From Microbacterium binotii (GTDB taxonomy: Bacteria; Actinomycetota; Actinomycetes; Actinomycetales; Microbacteriaceae), in NCBI RefSeq assembly GCF_021398715.1, contig NZ_CP090347.1:806001-870000 (forward strand): a stretch of 64,000 nt of DNA, written 5' to 3'. Under the pieces are notes generated by a model that was not told the DNA's origin, ran no database searches, and was given only the letters and a program-made list of their open reading frames with translations. Positions 50,690 to 59,502 of this stretch are shown piece by piece (the first letter of the stretch is position 1; each line of letters starts with the position of its first letter). Made by a program: the position numbers and the translations under genes.

Positions 50690-53671
50690 ATGACGAGAAA
50701 CTCCCCGCCCGAATCCGTCACCCCGACACGGCATCGCCGGCGCGCACGTGCGCTGGCCGCATCCGTGCTCGGCGCAGCACTCACCGTCACCGGTCTCGGC
50801 GTCCCCCTCGCCGCTCAGGCCGCCGACGTCCCCGCCCCTACGGCCCACTACGACATGTCCCACCAGGGTCAGTCGCTGCTCGATGTGTCGGGCAACGGCC
50901 GCAACGCCACGCTCACCGGCTTCACCGACGCGTCGTTCGCGGATGCGGCGGGCGACGCCGTGCTGCGCTTCCGAGCCGACGGGTACGCATCGCTGCCCAA
51001 GGGGCTCGTGACCGGCACCGACAACGACTTCACCGTCGAGTACACCGTCGCGACGCAGACCTCCGCGAATCACTTCGGCTGGGTCATCGGCGACGGCGTG
51101 GGGCCGTGGAACACGACCCAGCTCGGCAACCACATCTTCCTGAGTCCGCGGTCGTCGCAGGGCGGTTACGTCAACCAGGCGCTCGCCGCGATCCGCGTGA
51201 AGTCCGGGAGCGACAACGGCGAGACGCGGATGCCGGCCGGCGGCGGCCTGAACCCCGGGTTCACGACGCTCACCATGGTGGGGCAGGGCAACACGCTGAC
51301 CCTCTACCGCGACGGTGCCGTCATCTCGACGCTCACCCACACCCGCTCCCTCAGCTCGATCATCCCGAGCGGCAACGTCCTCGGGTATCTCGGACGCTCC
51401 CTCTACCAGGGCGACGCGCTGCTGCGCGCCGACGTCTCGGACGTGAAGTTCTGGGACGCAGCGCTCACCGCGGACGACGTGCGCGCCAGCATGCCGACGA
51501 CCGAGGAGAAGAGCGCGGCCACGGCCGCGCTGCTCCGCGGTGATGTGCTCGCAACGATGCTGGGGGCCAACCCCTCGCTCGGCCGGGTGTCCACGAACCT
51601 GACGCTCGCGGCCACCGTCAACGGCGTCGCTCTCACGTGGACGTCTTCCTCGCCCGAGACCGTGTCCACGACCGGTGTCGTCTCCCGCTCCATCGCCCAG
51701 GACACCCCCGTCACCCTGACGGCCGTCAGCTCGCTGGGCACGCTGACCTTCGACGTCACCGTCGTCGCTCCGTCCGTGTCGAGTGATCTCGACGCGATCG
51801 TCCTGGCGACGCGCACCACCGAGAACCTGCCGCTGGCGACGAAGGGTGCCGTCAACGGCGCCTCCATCACCTGGACCTCGTCCGACCCGACCCTGGTGAC
51901 CGGCACCGACCCGGCTTACACAGCGCCGACGGCGGGCTCGGCCGACCCGTTCGCGGGCGGCGGCATCGTCTCGAGGCCGGCATACGGCGCGGGTGATCGC
52001 AGCGTCACGCTCACCGCGACGGCCACGCTGAACGGACGCTCTGCCCAGCGCACGTTCGAGATCACCGTCGCCGAGCACGGCCGGTGGGCACCGGATGCCG
52101 GTTACGCGGCCGCGTACTTCAAATCCGACGGCGACGAGAAGATCTATCAGGCCGCCACCAGCGGGAACGACTTCTTCACCTTCTCCGCGGTCAACGGCGG
52201 AAACCCGGTCATCACCTCGACGACCGACACGAAGGGCCTGCGCGACCCGTACGTGCTGCGTTCCAAGGACGGCGACAAGTACTACATGGTCGCCACCGAC
52301 CTCTGCATCAGCTGCGGAACCGGCTGGGGCCCCGCCCAATCCGAGGGCAGCCTGAAGATCGAGGTGTGGGAGTCGACGGACATGGTGCACTGGAAGCGCA
52401 CCAACGACGCGAACACGGGTATCACGATCAACCAGCCGGCCGCAGGCATGACGTGGGCGCCCGAGGCGTACTGGGATGACGAGTTGCAGTCCTACGTGGT
52501 GCACTTCTCGTCGCGGCTGTACTCGGACGCGTCGAAGACCAACAACGACAACCTGCACGCCCGCGTCTTCACCGTCCTGACCCGCGATTTCCGCACCTTC
52601 ACGTACCCGCCCGCCGAGTGGCAGAACACCGGTTACGCGCGGATCGACTCGACGGTGCAGAAGATCGGGGACTACTACTACCGGTTCACCAAGAACGAGG
52701 ACGGCGGCGCCGCCGACGGCCTCGAGCGCGGAAAGGACATCTTCCTGGAGCGTTCGAAGGTGCTCACCGCGAAGACCACCCGTTCGGATTGGAACGCGAA
52801 CCCCGAGACGGGCTGGCAACTGATCGACACCGCCATGACCAGCCTCGAGACCGGGCAAGCGGGTGAAGGGCCGCAGATCGTCAAGCTCAACGACGGTGAC
52901 CCGAACAACACCGCGGATGATGACGGGTACGTCTTCCTCGTCGACAACTATGGCTCCGGGGGCTACCGCGCGTTCGTCACCACAGGCGACGAGATCGCGA
53001 GCAGCAACCAGGGCGACCGCCTCTCGCGCCGGGCCGACTGGAACGTGCGCCCGGTGGGCGGTCTGCCGGCAAGCCCCCGTCACGGTTCCTTCGTCAACGT
53101 GTCGCAGGCCGTCCTGACGGCCCTGCACGGATGGACGGATGTGGCCGCGGTCGCCTCGACGACGACGCTCACCGCCTCCGGCCGCACCGCCACCGCGCAC
53201 GTCGTCGCGGCGGATGCCGGTCAGGTCGCCGGCACGGTGACCTTCGCCGGCGCCGGCTGGAGCCAGAGCGCGATCCTCGCCGACGGGGTCGCCTCGGTCG
53301 AGGTTCCCGCCCAGGTCGGTGCCGTCACCGCCACCTACGACGGCTACCGGGATGGACGAGTCAGCGTATCGAGTTCGGCGGCGGTCACGCTCGGCGTCGC
53401 GTTCACGACCACCGTCGCCGCGAAGTGCCTGGCCGGGAAGGTCGTGCACTCCGTCGCGGTCGTCAACACCGATCCGTCGACCATCACGGCGACGATCGTC
53501 GGTGCCTACGGTAGCAAGGCGCTGACGCTGGCCCCCGGCGCCTCGGCATCCGCAGCCTTCACGACCCGGCTGGCGGCGACGCCCGCGCAGACGGTGACCG
53601 TGACGGCGCGGGCCGCCGACGGGCGCACGACGACGCAGAGCGCCGTCGTGCCGTCGACCACCTGCGGCTGA
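50690..53671 (+). CDS. Secreted multidomain glycoside hydrolase family 43 enzyme, arabinosidase-like
   Basis: The 993-residue protein has a signal peptide (about 1-43, cleavage near AQAAD), a LamG/concanavalin-like domain (about 50-270), two atrophied Ig-like domains (about 280-465) and a GH43 five-blade domain (about 470-800). The GH43 domain shows the catalytic base Asp in RDPYVL, WAPEAYWD, a candidate acid Glu in GEGPQI, and RHGSF. Beta-sandwich domains end the protein. GH43 members cleave arabinans, arabinoxylan or xylan; specificity is unproven. ATG 50690 has only a weak site (AGGA). It is next to a furanose importer, which supports an arabinan-degrading role. Confidence 0.88.
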   Translation: MTRNSPPESVTPTRHRRRARALAASVLGAALTVTGLGVPLAAQAADVPAPTAHYDMSHQGQSLLDVSGNGRNATLTGFTDASFADAAGDAVLRFRADGYASLPKGLVTGTDNDFTVEYTVATQTSANHFGWVIGDGVGPWNTTQLGNHIFLSPRSSQGGYVNQALAAIRVKSGSDNGETRMPAGGGLNPGFTTLTMVGQGNTLTLYRDGAVISTLTHTRSLSSIIPSGNVLGYLGRSLYQGDALLRADVSDVKFWDAALTADDVRASMPTTEEKSAATAALLRGDVLATMLGANPSLGRVSTNLTLAATVNGVALTWTSSSPETVSTTGVVSRSIAQDTPVTLTAVSSLGTLTFDVTVVAPSVSSDLDAIVLATRTTENLPLATKGAVNGASITWTSSDPTLVTGTDPAYTAPTAGSADPFAGGGIVSRPAYGAGDRSVTLTATATLNGRSAQRTFEITVAEHGRWAPDAGYAAAYFKSDGDEKIYQAATSGNDFFTFSAVNGGNPVITSTTDTKGLRDPYVLRSKDGDKYYMVATDLCISCGTGWGPAQSEGSLKIEVWESTDMVHWKRTNDANTGITINQPAAGMTWAPEAYWDDELQSYVVHFSSRLYSDASKTNNDNLHARVFTVLTRDFRTFTYPPAEWQNTGYARIDSTVQKIGDYYYRFTKNEDGGAADGLERGKDIFLERSKVLTAKTTRSDWNANPETGWQLIDTAMTSLETGQAGEGPQIVKLNDGDPNNTADDDGYVFLVDNYGSGGYRAFVTTGDEIASSNQGDRLSRRADWNVRPVGGLPASPRHGSFVNVSQAVLTALHGWTDVAAVASTTTLTASGRTATAHVVAADAGQVAGTVTFAGAGWSQSAILADGVASVEVPAQVGAVTATYDGYRDGRVSVSSSAAVTLGVAFTTTVAAKCLAGKVVHSVAVVNTDPSTITATIVGAYGSKALTLAPGASASAAFTTRLAATPAQTVTVTARAADGRTTTQSAVVPSTTCG

Positions 53672-53686
53672 GGCGGTCCTACACCA

Positions 53687-53723
53687 CCGGGGCCGGGTCA
53701 GCGCACAGCTGGCCCGGCCCCGG
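53687..53723 (+). terminator. Terminator of the GH43 gene
   Basis: A 14-bp stem with one G-T pair (53687-53700 with 53710-53723), 15 nt after the stop. Confidence 0.75.
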
Positions 53724-53769
53724 CGCGTGTGCGCAGGATGGTGGGGAGCCTCGACCGACAGGAGCACGC

Positions 53770-54267
53770 ATGAGCGCCGACGACATCGACATCCATCCGA
53801 TCTCGCCAGAGGATGCGGGAGAGGTGCTGACTCTCCAGCGCGCCGCGTTCGTGCAGGAGGCGCTGATCTACCGCGACATCGACATGCCGGTGTTCACCCA
53901 GACGCTCGAGGAGGTCGCCTACGAGCTGCGGGAGAATCTCGGTCAGGTGGCACGGCGCGCCGGGAGGATGGTCGGGGCGATCCGCGCGCGTATGGACGGC
54001 GACGTTCTGCTCATCGGACGGCTCGCCATCGCGCCCGACCAGCAGGGAGAGGGCATCGGGTCCGCATTGCTGGACGCGGTCGAGGCGTGCGGTCGCCGCT
54101 CGGGCGCCCGCACGGCGGAACTGTTCACCGGCCGACTGAGTGAGGCCAACATCCGGCTCTACGAGCGTCAGGGATACGTGGTCGCGGAGGCCGCCGGCGG
54201 CGCCGGGGGCGCCGACGAGGTCTTCCTGCGCAAGGACCTCGCCGACTCCGCAGCCGCCGACGGCTGA
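53770..54267 (+). CDS. GNAT-family N-acetyltransferase
   Basis: The 165-residue protein has GNAT motif A (LAIAPDQQGEGIGSALLDAVEACG, about 83-106) and motif B (NIRLYERQGYVV). Substrate unknown. ATG 53770 follows AGGAG. Its stop lies 3 bp from the stop of the convergent SDR gene. Confidence 0.87.
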   Translation: MSADDIDIHPISPEDAGEVLTLQRAAFVQEALIYRDIDMPVFTQTLEEVAYELRENLGQVARRAGRMVGAIRARMDGDVLLIGRLAIAPDQQGEGIGSALLDAVEACGRRSGARTAELFTGRLSEANIRLYERQGYVVAEAAGGAGGADEVFLRKDLADSAAADG

Positions 54268-54270
54268 GCG

Positions 54271-55071
54271 TCAGATGGTGGCGACCGAGCCCGAGTCCAC
54301 GCGGTAATTGGACCCGTTGACGAAGGAGGCACGCGCCGAGCAGAGGAAGGCGATCACCGATGCGACCTCCTCCGGCTCGCCGCGGCGGCCGAGCTCCATG
54401 TACGGCCGCTCCTGGTCGAGGAACGACGCGATCGCCTCGTCGAACGACTCGCCCCGCTCCTTCGAGCGCTTCTCCATCATCGCGTCGGTCATGGGCGTGT
54501 GGATGAAGGCGGGAGAGACGGCGTTCACCAGCAGTCCCTCGGACGCGTAGCTGCGCGAGAGCCCCTTCGCGAGCGCCAGGATGCCGGCCTTCGCCGCGCA
54601 GTACGGCAGCTCGTCGTCGTACGGCTGCACCGCATCCTCGGAGGCGAGGAGCACCAGACGCCCCCATCCGCCGGAGCGCAGATCCGTCAGGAACTCCCGG
54701 ATCACGCGGACCGGTCCGAGCAGATCGGTCTCGATCGTCGATGTCCAGCCCTCGTCGTCGATCTCATGGAACAGCCCCTGCGCACCGGTGATGCCCGCGG
54801 ACTGCACGAGGATGTCGATGGCGCCCACCGCATCCGTCGTCTTGCGGTGCAGCTCGGCCACGGATGCGACATCGGTGATGTCGGCGGCGAACGCGTGGAG
54901 TCGGCCGTCGGGTGCGTCGAGCTCGGCGACGGCCTCCTCGAGCGTGTCCGCATCGCGGTCGGTGAGCACGACCGTCACTCCCTCAGCGAGGAGCAGCTTG
55001 GCGGTCTCGAAGCCGATCCCCGAGTCGCCTCCGGTGATGAGAGCCTTCTTGCCTGCGATGCCGAGATCCAT
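54271..55071 (-). CDS. Short-chain dehydrogenase/reductase
   Basis: The 266-residue protein is a classical SDR: cofactor motif TGGDSGIGFETAKLL (about 14-28), Asp-favouring LTDRDAD after the second strand (NAD preference), SAG and the catalytic pattern with Ser before YCAAK (Tyr and Lys separated by three residues). The C-terminal substrate loop is long. Target substrate unknown; it is 12 bp downstream of the SMP-30 gene on the same strand, so a sugar or sugar-acid role is possible. Confidence 0.88.
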   Translation of the reverse strand: MDLGIAGKKALITGGDSGIGFETAKLLLAEGVTVVLTDRDADTLEEAVAELDAPDGRLHAFAADITDVASVAELHRKTTDAVGAIDILVQSAGITGAQGLFHEIDDEGWTSTIETDLLGPVRVIREFLTDLRSGGWGRLVLLASEDAVQPYDDELPYCAAKAGILALAKGLSRSYASEGLLVNAVSPAFIHTPMTDAMMEKRSKERGESFDEAIASFLDQERPYMELGRRGEPEEVASVIAFLCSARASFVNGSNYRVDSGSVATI

Positions 55072-55083
55072 GTCGGTGTCCTT

Positions 55084-55977
55084 TCATTCGCCGTCGGACG
55101 GGATCGGTCCGAACGTGTGTGCCGGGCGCCCCTCGGCGTCCGTGTCGAGCACGAAGATCGAGCCGCTGAGTGGCCCGGCCACGAGCTGCTGCTCGGTGAG
55201 CTGTTCGCGAGCGGTGCCCACGAACAGCAGATTGCGCTCCGGCCCGCCGAAGGCGACGGAGGTCACCTGCGGCGCGGGGATCGGGATGCGGGCCTCGATG
55301 CGCCCGTCGGGAGTCCACCGCACGACCTGCCCCGCGCCGTAGACGCCGTTCCAGAATCGTCCGTCGGTGTCGAGGGCGAGGCCGTCGGAGTCCTCGCCGA
55401 GCAAGAACGGCGTCAGCTCGCCGAGTGCCTCGGGCTCCGGGGTGTACGCGCCGCGGTAGACGGTCCGGGTGGCCGTGTCGGTGACATACATCGTGTGCGC
55501 ATCGTCGGACCATTCGAAGCCGTTGGCGACGCCGAACCCGCCGCGGAGCACGCGCACGGAGCCCGTCGGGTCGACGATGTACAGGCCCGCATCCGGCGCG
55601 CCGGTGGTGACGTTCATCGCTCCCACCACGAAACGCCCGAACGGGTCGACCTTGGCCTCGTTGCTGCGGATCCCCGCGTGCGCGTGGGGCAGGACGGCCA
55701 CGGTCCGCCGGACGGCGCCGTCCGCATCCAGGAGCACGACGCGATCCTTCAGTGCGGCGACGAACCCGCCGGATGCGGCGGGCTGCACGGCGCTCACGGG
55801 CGCCGGCAGCCGCACGACGGTGTCGCGGGAGCCGTCCTCGGGATCGTCCAGCCGGGCGCGATGCATCGTGCCGCGGGTGATGTCGACCCAGACGAGCTCG
55901 TGGGTGCGGTCGTCCCAGAAGATGCTCTCCACGAGGATCGCGTCGAGGCGACGGAAGAGGCGGGGTTCAGTGCCCAT
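55084..55977 (-). CDS. SMP-30/gluconolactonase-family protein
   Basis: The 297-residue six-bladed beta-propeller has the family features LVESIFWDDRTHELVWVDI (metal-binding Glu near the start), ASGGFVAALKD, GRFVVGAMN, and GVANGFEWSDDAHTMYVTDT (Asn and Asp ligands). Members hydrolyse sugar lactones with a divalent metal. It overlaps the upstream GH15 gene by 11 bp and precedes the SDR gene, so GH15, SMP-30 and SDR form one operon, perhaps for glucose oxidation products. The exact lactone is unknown. Confidence 0.9.
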   Translation of the reverse strand: MGTEPRLFRRLDAILVESIFWDDRTHELVWVDITRGTMHRARLDDPEDGSRDTVVRLPAPVSAVQPAASGGFVAALKDRVVLLDADGAVRRTVAVLPHAHAGIRSNEAKVDPFGRFVVGAMNVTTGAPDAGLYIVDPTGSVRVLRGGFGVANGFEWSDDAHTMYVTDTATRTVYRGAYTPEPEALGELTPFLLGEDSDGLALDTDGRFWNGVYGAGQVVRWTPDGRIEARIPIPAPQVTSVAFGGPERNLLFVGTAREQLTEQQLVAGPLSGSIFVLDTDAEGRPAHTFGPIPSDGE

Positions 55978-57763
55978 CGAGCTCCTCCGCGGGCACGAGG
56001 TCGCGGATCGTCAGAGCGGCGCCGATCACGGCCAGGTGGCTGAGCGCCTGGGGGAGGTTACCCCACGACGAACCGTCGTGCTCCGAGATCATCTCGGCGA
56101 AGATCCCGACGTCGTTGGCGCGGGCGACCAGGTCGTCCATGGCCGCGACGGCCTCGTCGTGGCGTCCCACGCACGCGAGCGCGCCGGCCCGCCAGAACGC
56201 GGAGGCGACGAACGTGTGCTCCTCCTGATCCATCCCGGTGTAGCGGTAGAGCAGGTCTCCGCCGCCGAGCCGCTCGGTGAGCACGTCGATCGTCCGAGAC
56301 ATCCGCTCACCGCGGTCGAATCCGCTCTCGGCGTGCAGGAGCACCGAGGTGTCGACATCCGTGGATCCCGGATGCATGACGTACGCCCCGATCTCCTCCG
56401 ACCAGCCGTGCTCGGCGATCCAGGCCGCGATGCGGTCGCGCTCGGAGGCCCAACGCTCGGCGCTGCCGGGGATGGCGCCCGCCTCGGCGAGTTCGACCGC
56501 GTCGCGCAGCGCCTGCCAGCAGCCCATCTTCGAGGAGGTGTAGTGGCGGATCTCGGGGAGCTCCCACATCCCGGAGTCCGGCTTGCGCCACTCGTCGCAC
56601 GTGCGGTCTGCCATGGCGGCGAGCATGCGCCCGGTGGCGACATCCAGCACGTTGCCCGCATCCACGTATGTCCGGCAGATGGCGAAGAGGTCGCCGTAGA
56701 CGCCGAGCTGAAGCTGCCCGTGTGCCGGGTTGCCGGTCACCACGGGGCCGATCCCGCGCCAGCCCGGCGCCTCGTGCTCGGTGACGTTCTGCGCGAGCGT
56801 GCCGCGCAGCGTGTACAGCACGTGCAGGTCGGGCCCGTTGTCGCGGATGGTGCGCAGCAGCCACGAGATCGCGGCGTGTGTCTCCTCACGGAGGCCGAAG
56901 CGCACGAGCGCGTGCGCGGTGTAGGCGAGATCGCGCACCCACGCGAACCGGTAGTCCCAGTTCTTGCCGCCGCGCGGGTTCTCCGGCAGTGATGTCGTGG
57001 CGGCCGCGGCGATGGCTCCGGTGGGGGAGTAGACCAGCAGCTTCAGGGCGAGTGCGCTGCGCTGGACCGTGGCCGCCCACGGGCCGTCGTAGCCGAACTC
57101 CCGAGACCACGCGCGCCAGCCCTCGATCGTCCGATCGATGCTGCGGTCGACGTTCTCCGGATGCGGCAGGTGGAGCGGCTCGCCGTCGGTCGCGACGACC
57201 ACGAGCAGGTGACGCGACTCGGGGGAGGTCGTGAAGGATCCCTCGACCCGCGGGCCCGCGCCGTCATCGACGGTGGTCGGGGTGCCGTGGTCCTTGCCCA
57301 CCACCGCCAGCGATGTCTCGCCGACGCGGAGGATGGTGGCACCGTCGCGCTGCTCCGCCCAGGGCGCCGCCGTGTTCAGGCGGGTTCCGGGTTGCACGCG
57401 CCAGGTGAAGGCGACGTCGCCGTCGATACCCTCGACGCGCCTCGCCAGCTCCGCCCAGGGGAGACGTCCGGCGACGCCCGTCACCATCGCGTCCGTGAGA
57501 CGCGCGGTGCCGGACGGCGTGACGAAGGTCGTCTGCAGCACGTTCGTACGCGCGACGTACCGACGACGCACCTCGAACTCGCCCACCGGGGTGATCTCCA
57601 GACATCCGCCGTTGTCGGCATCGAGGATGCGGGCGAAGACCGGCACGGAGTCGAGGTTGGGAACCGGCAGCCAGTCGATGCTGCCGCGACGATCGATGAG
57701 AGCGATCGTCCGGCCGTCGCCGATCGCGGCGTAGGACGAGAGGTCGGAGAAGGGCCGGGACAC
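55967..57763 (-). CDS. Glycoside hydrolase family 15 protein (glucoamylase/trehalase-like)
   Basis: The 598-residue cytoplasmic enzyme has an N-terminal beta-sandwich (about 5-230) and an (alpha/alpha)6 barrel. It has the GH15 signature NWDYRFAWVRD (about 270-280) and a second catalytic region near EEHTFVASAFW. Members hydrolyse alpha-glucosides or trehalose. GTG 57763 is preferred: TAGCGT at 57776-57771 lies 7 nt upstream, and the alternative GTG 57772 overlaps that -10 box. It is the first gene of the GH15-SMP30-SDR operon and is divergent from dps. Confidence 0.9.
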   Translation of the reverse strand: MSRPFSDLSSYAAIGDGRTIALIDRRGSIDWLPVPNLDSVPVFARILDADNGGCLEITPVGEFEVRRRYVARTNVLQTTFVTPSGTARLTDAMVTGVAGRLPWAELARRVEGIDGDVAFTWRVQPGTRLNTAAPWAEQRDGATILRVGETSLAVVGKDHGTPTTVDDGAGPRVEGSFTTSPESRHLLVVVATDGEPLHLPHPENVDRSIDRTIEGWRAWSREFGYDGPWAATVQRSALALKLLVYSPTGAIAAAATTSLPENPRGGKNWDYRFAWVRDLAYTAHALVRFGLREETHAAISWLLRTIRDNGPDLHVLYTLRGTLAQNVTEHEAPGWRGIGPVVTGNPAHGQLQLGVYGDLFAICRTYVDAGNVLDVATGRMLAAMADRTCDEWRKPDSGMWELPEIRHYTSSKMGCWQALRDAVELAEAGAIPGSAERWASERDRIAAWIAEHGWSEEIGAYVMHPGSTDVDTSVLLHAESGFDRGERMSRTIDVLTERLGGGDLLYRYTGMDQEEHTFVASAFWRAGALACVGRHDEAVAAMDDLVARANDVGIFAEMISEHDGSSWGNLPQALSHLAVIGAALTIRDLVPAEELDGH

Positions 57764-57770
57764 GGCAGCC

Positions 57771-57776
57771 ACGCTA
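57771..57776 (-). promoter_or_regulatory. -10 box TAGCGT of the GH15 operon, leaderless start
   Basis: Seven nt upstream of GTG 57763 on the minus strand. Confidence 0.45.
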
Positions 57777-57971
57777 GGCGCCCGCCCGGTCCGCGAGGGC
57801 AGGCTTGCATGCGGCGGCTGGGCGGGTTAAGCGTCGCCGGGTGCGCGAGCGCTAGCAACCCGCGGCGGAGCGGACAACCCCCGCCGACGTGTGTCGGGCC
57901 GGGGTTAGCGTCACATCTGTCAGACACCGAGCGACGGGCACGACCCGTCCTCGAAGACGAAGGAGGACGAC

Positions 57972-58532
57972 ATGGCCGCCACGAACGCATCGAGCACCAC
58001 GCGCAACCGCCGCCGCCCCGCGAAGGGTGGAGCAGGAGCCGGACTCACCGAGGAGCAGAACGCGGAGAGCGGGTTCACCGCATCCCAGGAACTCAGCGAC
58101 AATCTGCAGAAGGTGCTCGTCGACCTGATCGAGCTGTCGCTGCAGGGCAAGCAGGCGCACTGGAACGTGGTCGGCCGCAACTTCCGCGACACCCACCTCC
58201 AGCTCGACGAGGTGATCGACGCCGCCCGTGAGTTCAGCGACACCGTCGCAGAGCGGATGCGGGCGCTGCACGCCCTCCCGGACGGCCGCAGCGACACGGT
58301 CGCCGAGACCACCACACTGCCCGAGTTCCCGCAGGGTGAGATCGACACGAGCGAGGTCATCGACCTCATCACCGAGCGTCTCGAGGCCACGATCGGCACC
58401 TGCCGCGACGTGCACGACGAGGTCGACGACGAGGACCCGACGAGCGCCGACATCCTGCATGCGGTCCTGGAGCGCCTCGAGCAGCTCGCGTGGATGGTCA
58501 GCGCCGAGAACCGCGCGCCGGCGGCGCGCTGA
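57972..58532 (+). CDS. dps: Dps-family DNA-binding ferritin-like protein
   Basis: The 186-residue protein protects DNA by iron oxidation and binding. It has a Lys/Arg-rich tail (RNRRRPAKGG, about 10-20) for DNA contact and the ferroxidase motif QAHWNVVGRNFRDTHLQLDE (about 59-78) with the usual His and Asp/Glu ligands at the dimer interface. A -10-like TAGCGT lies at 57906. ATG 57972 follows AAGGAGG-type sequence. The SDR gene 14 bp downstream is probably co-transcribed, suggesting stress control of both. Confidence 0.93.
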   Translation: MAATNASSTTRNRRRPAKGGAGAGLTEEQNAESGFTASQELSDNLQKVLVDLIELSLQGKQAHWNVVGRNFRDTHLQLDEVIDAAREFSDTVAERMRALHALPDGRSDTVAETTTLPEFPQGEIDTSEVIDLITERLEATIGTCRDVHDEVDDEDPTSADILHAVLERLEQLAWMVSAENRAPAAR

Positions 58533-58546
58533 GAGGGGGTCGCACC

Positions 58547-59434
58547 ATGAGCATGTACGACGCCCAGGATCCGACCACCCAGTTCCCCCGTCCGCCGTTC
58601 CCGCCCCAGCAGCAGAGCGCACCGGGGGACATCCACGAGATGGACCCCGCGCCCGACCACGGCGAGACCAGCTACATCGGCTTCGGGCGACTGCCCGGGC
58701 GCAAGGCGCTCGTGACCGGTGCCGATTCCGGCATCGGTCGCGCGGTGGCCATCGCCTACGCCCGCGAGGGCGCGGATGTGGCGCTCAGCTATCTGCCCGA
58801 GGAGCAGGCGCAGGCAGAGGAGGTCGCGGCGCTGATCGAGAAGGAGGGTCGCACGGCCGTGCTCCTTCCCGGAGACCTCCAACAGGAACAGACCAACATC
58901 GAGGTCGTGGAGCGCGCTGTCGATGAGCTCGGCGGCCTCGACATCCTCGTGATCAATGCCGGCACGATGCCGACGGTCGACAGCATCGACGACTTCGAGA
59001 CGCACACCCTCGACCACGTGGTGAAGGCCAACATCTATCCGCTGTTCTGGCTGACCAAGGCCGCATCCGCCCACCTGAAGCCCGGGGCTGCGATCATCAC
59101 GACCTCGAGTGTGCAGGGCTTCCAGCCCTCGCCGTCGCTGGCCGAGTACGCGGTCTCGAAGGCGGGTATCGCCAACTGGACCCGTGCGATGTCCACGCAG
59201 CTGATCGAACGCGGGATCCGCGTCAACGGTGTCGCGCCCGGTCCGATCTGGACGCCGCTGCAGCCCGCCTACGTGCCGAACGAGAAGATCGAGGAGTTCG
59301 GCTCGCAGACGCCGATCGGACGGGCAGGTCAGCCCGTCGAGCTCGCTCCGGCGTTCGTCTTCCTCGCCTCCCAGGAGTCCAGCTACGTGGTCGGCGAGAC
59401 GATCGCCGTGACGGGCGGGATGCCGGTGCACTGA
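58547..59434 (+). CDS. SDR-family oxidoreductase (YghA-type)
   Basis: The 295-residue SDR has a Pro/Gln-rich N-terminal extension, cofactor motif VTGADSGIGRAVAIAYAREGADVA (about 51-74), NAG, and the catalytic YAVSK. The extension and PEEQAQAEEV loop match YghA/YhdF-like general-stress dehydrogenases. The frame is open upstream into dps; ATG 58547 (MSMYDAQDP) has AGAGGGGG upstream. It forms an operon with dps. Confidence 0.9.
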   Translation: MSMYDAQDPTTQFPRPPFPPQQQSAPGDIHEMDPAPDHGETSYIGFGRLPGRKALVTGADSGIGRAVAIAYAREGADVALSYLPEEQAQAEEVAALIEKEGRTAVLLPGDLQQEQTNIEVVERAVDELGGLDILVINAGTMPTVDSIDDFETHTLDHVVKANIYPLFWLTKAASAHLKPGAAIITTSSVQGFQPSPSLAEYAVSKAGIANWTRAMSTQLIERGIRVNGVAPGPIWTPLQPAYVPNEKIEEFGSQTPIGRAGQPVELAPAFVFLASQESSYVVGETIAVTGGMPVH

Positions 59435-59444
59435 CCTTCGCGGG

Positions 59445-59479
59445 GGAAACGGCCGTCCGGACACCGGGCGGCCGTCTCC
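59445..59479 (+). terminator. Terminator of the dps-SDR operon
   Basis: A 16-bp stem (one mismatch, one G-T; 59445-59460 with 59464-59479) with a 3-nt loop. Confidence 0.7.
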
Positions 59480-59490
59480 GTGCGTGCGCT

Positions 59491-59496
59491 TAGCAT
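59491..59496 (+). promoter_or_regulatory. -10 box TAGCAT, leaderless start
   Basis: Six nt upstream of ATG 59503. Confidence 0.5.
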
Positions 59497-59502
59497 GGGC
59501 GG

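Noticed and set aside
49523-53767. Minus-strand open frame of over 1400 codons opposite the permease and GH43 genes
   Set aside because: Same antisense artefact; the plus-strand genes have signal peptides and catalytic motifs.
57764-57772. Upstream GTG start of the GH15 gene at 57772
   Set aside because: It overlaps the TAGCGT -10 box, whereas GTG 57763 lies 7 nt after it.
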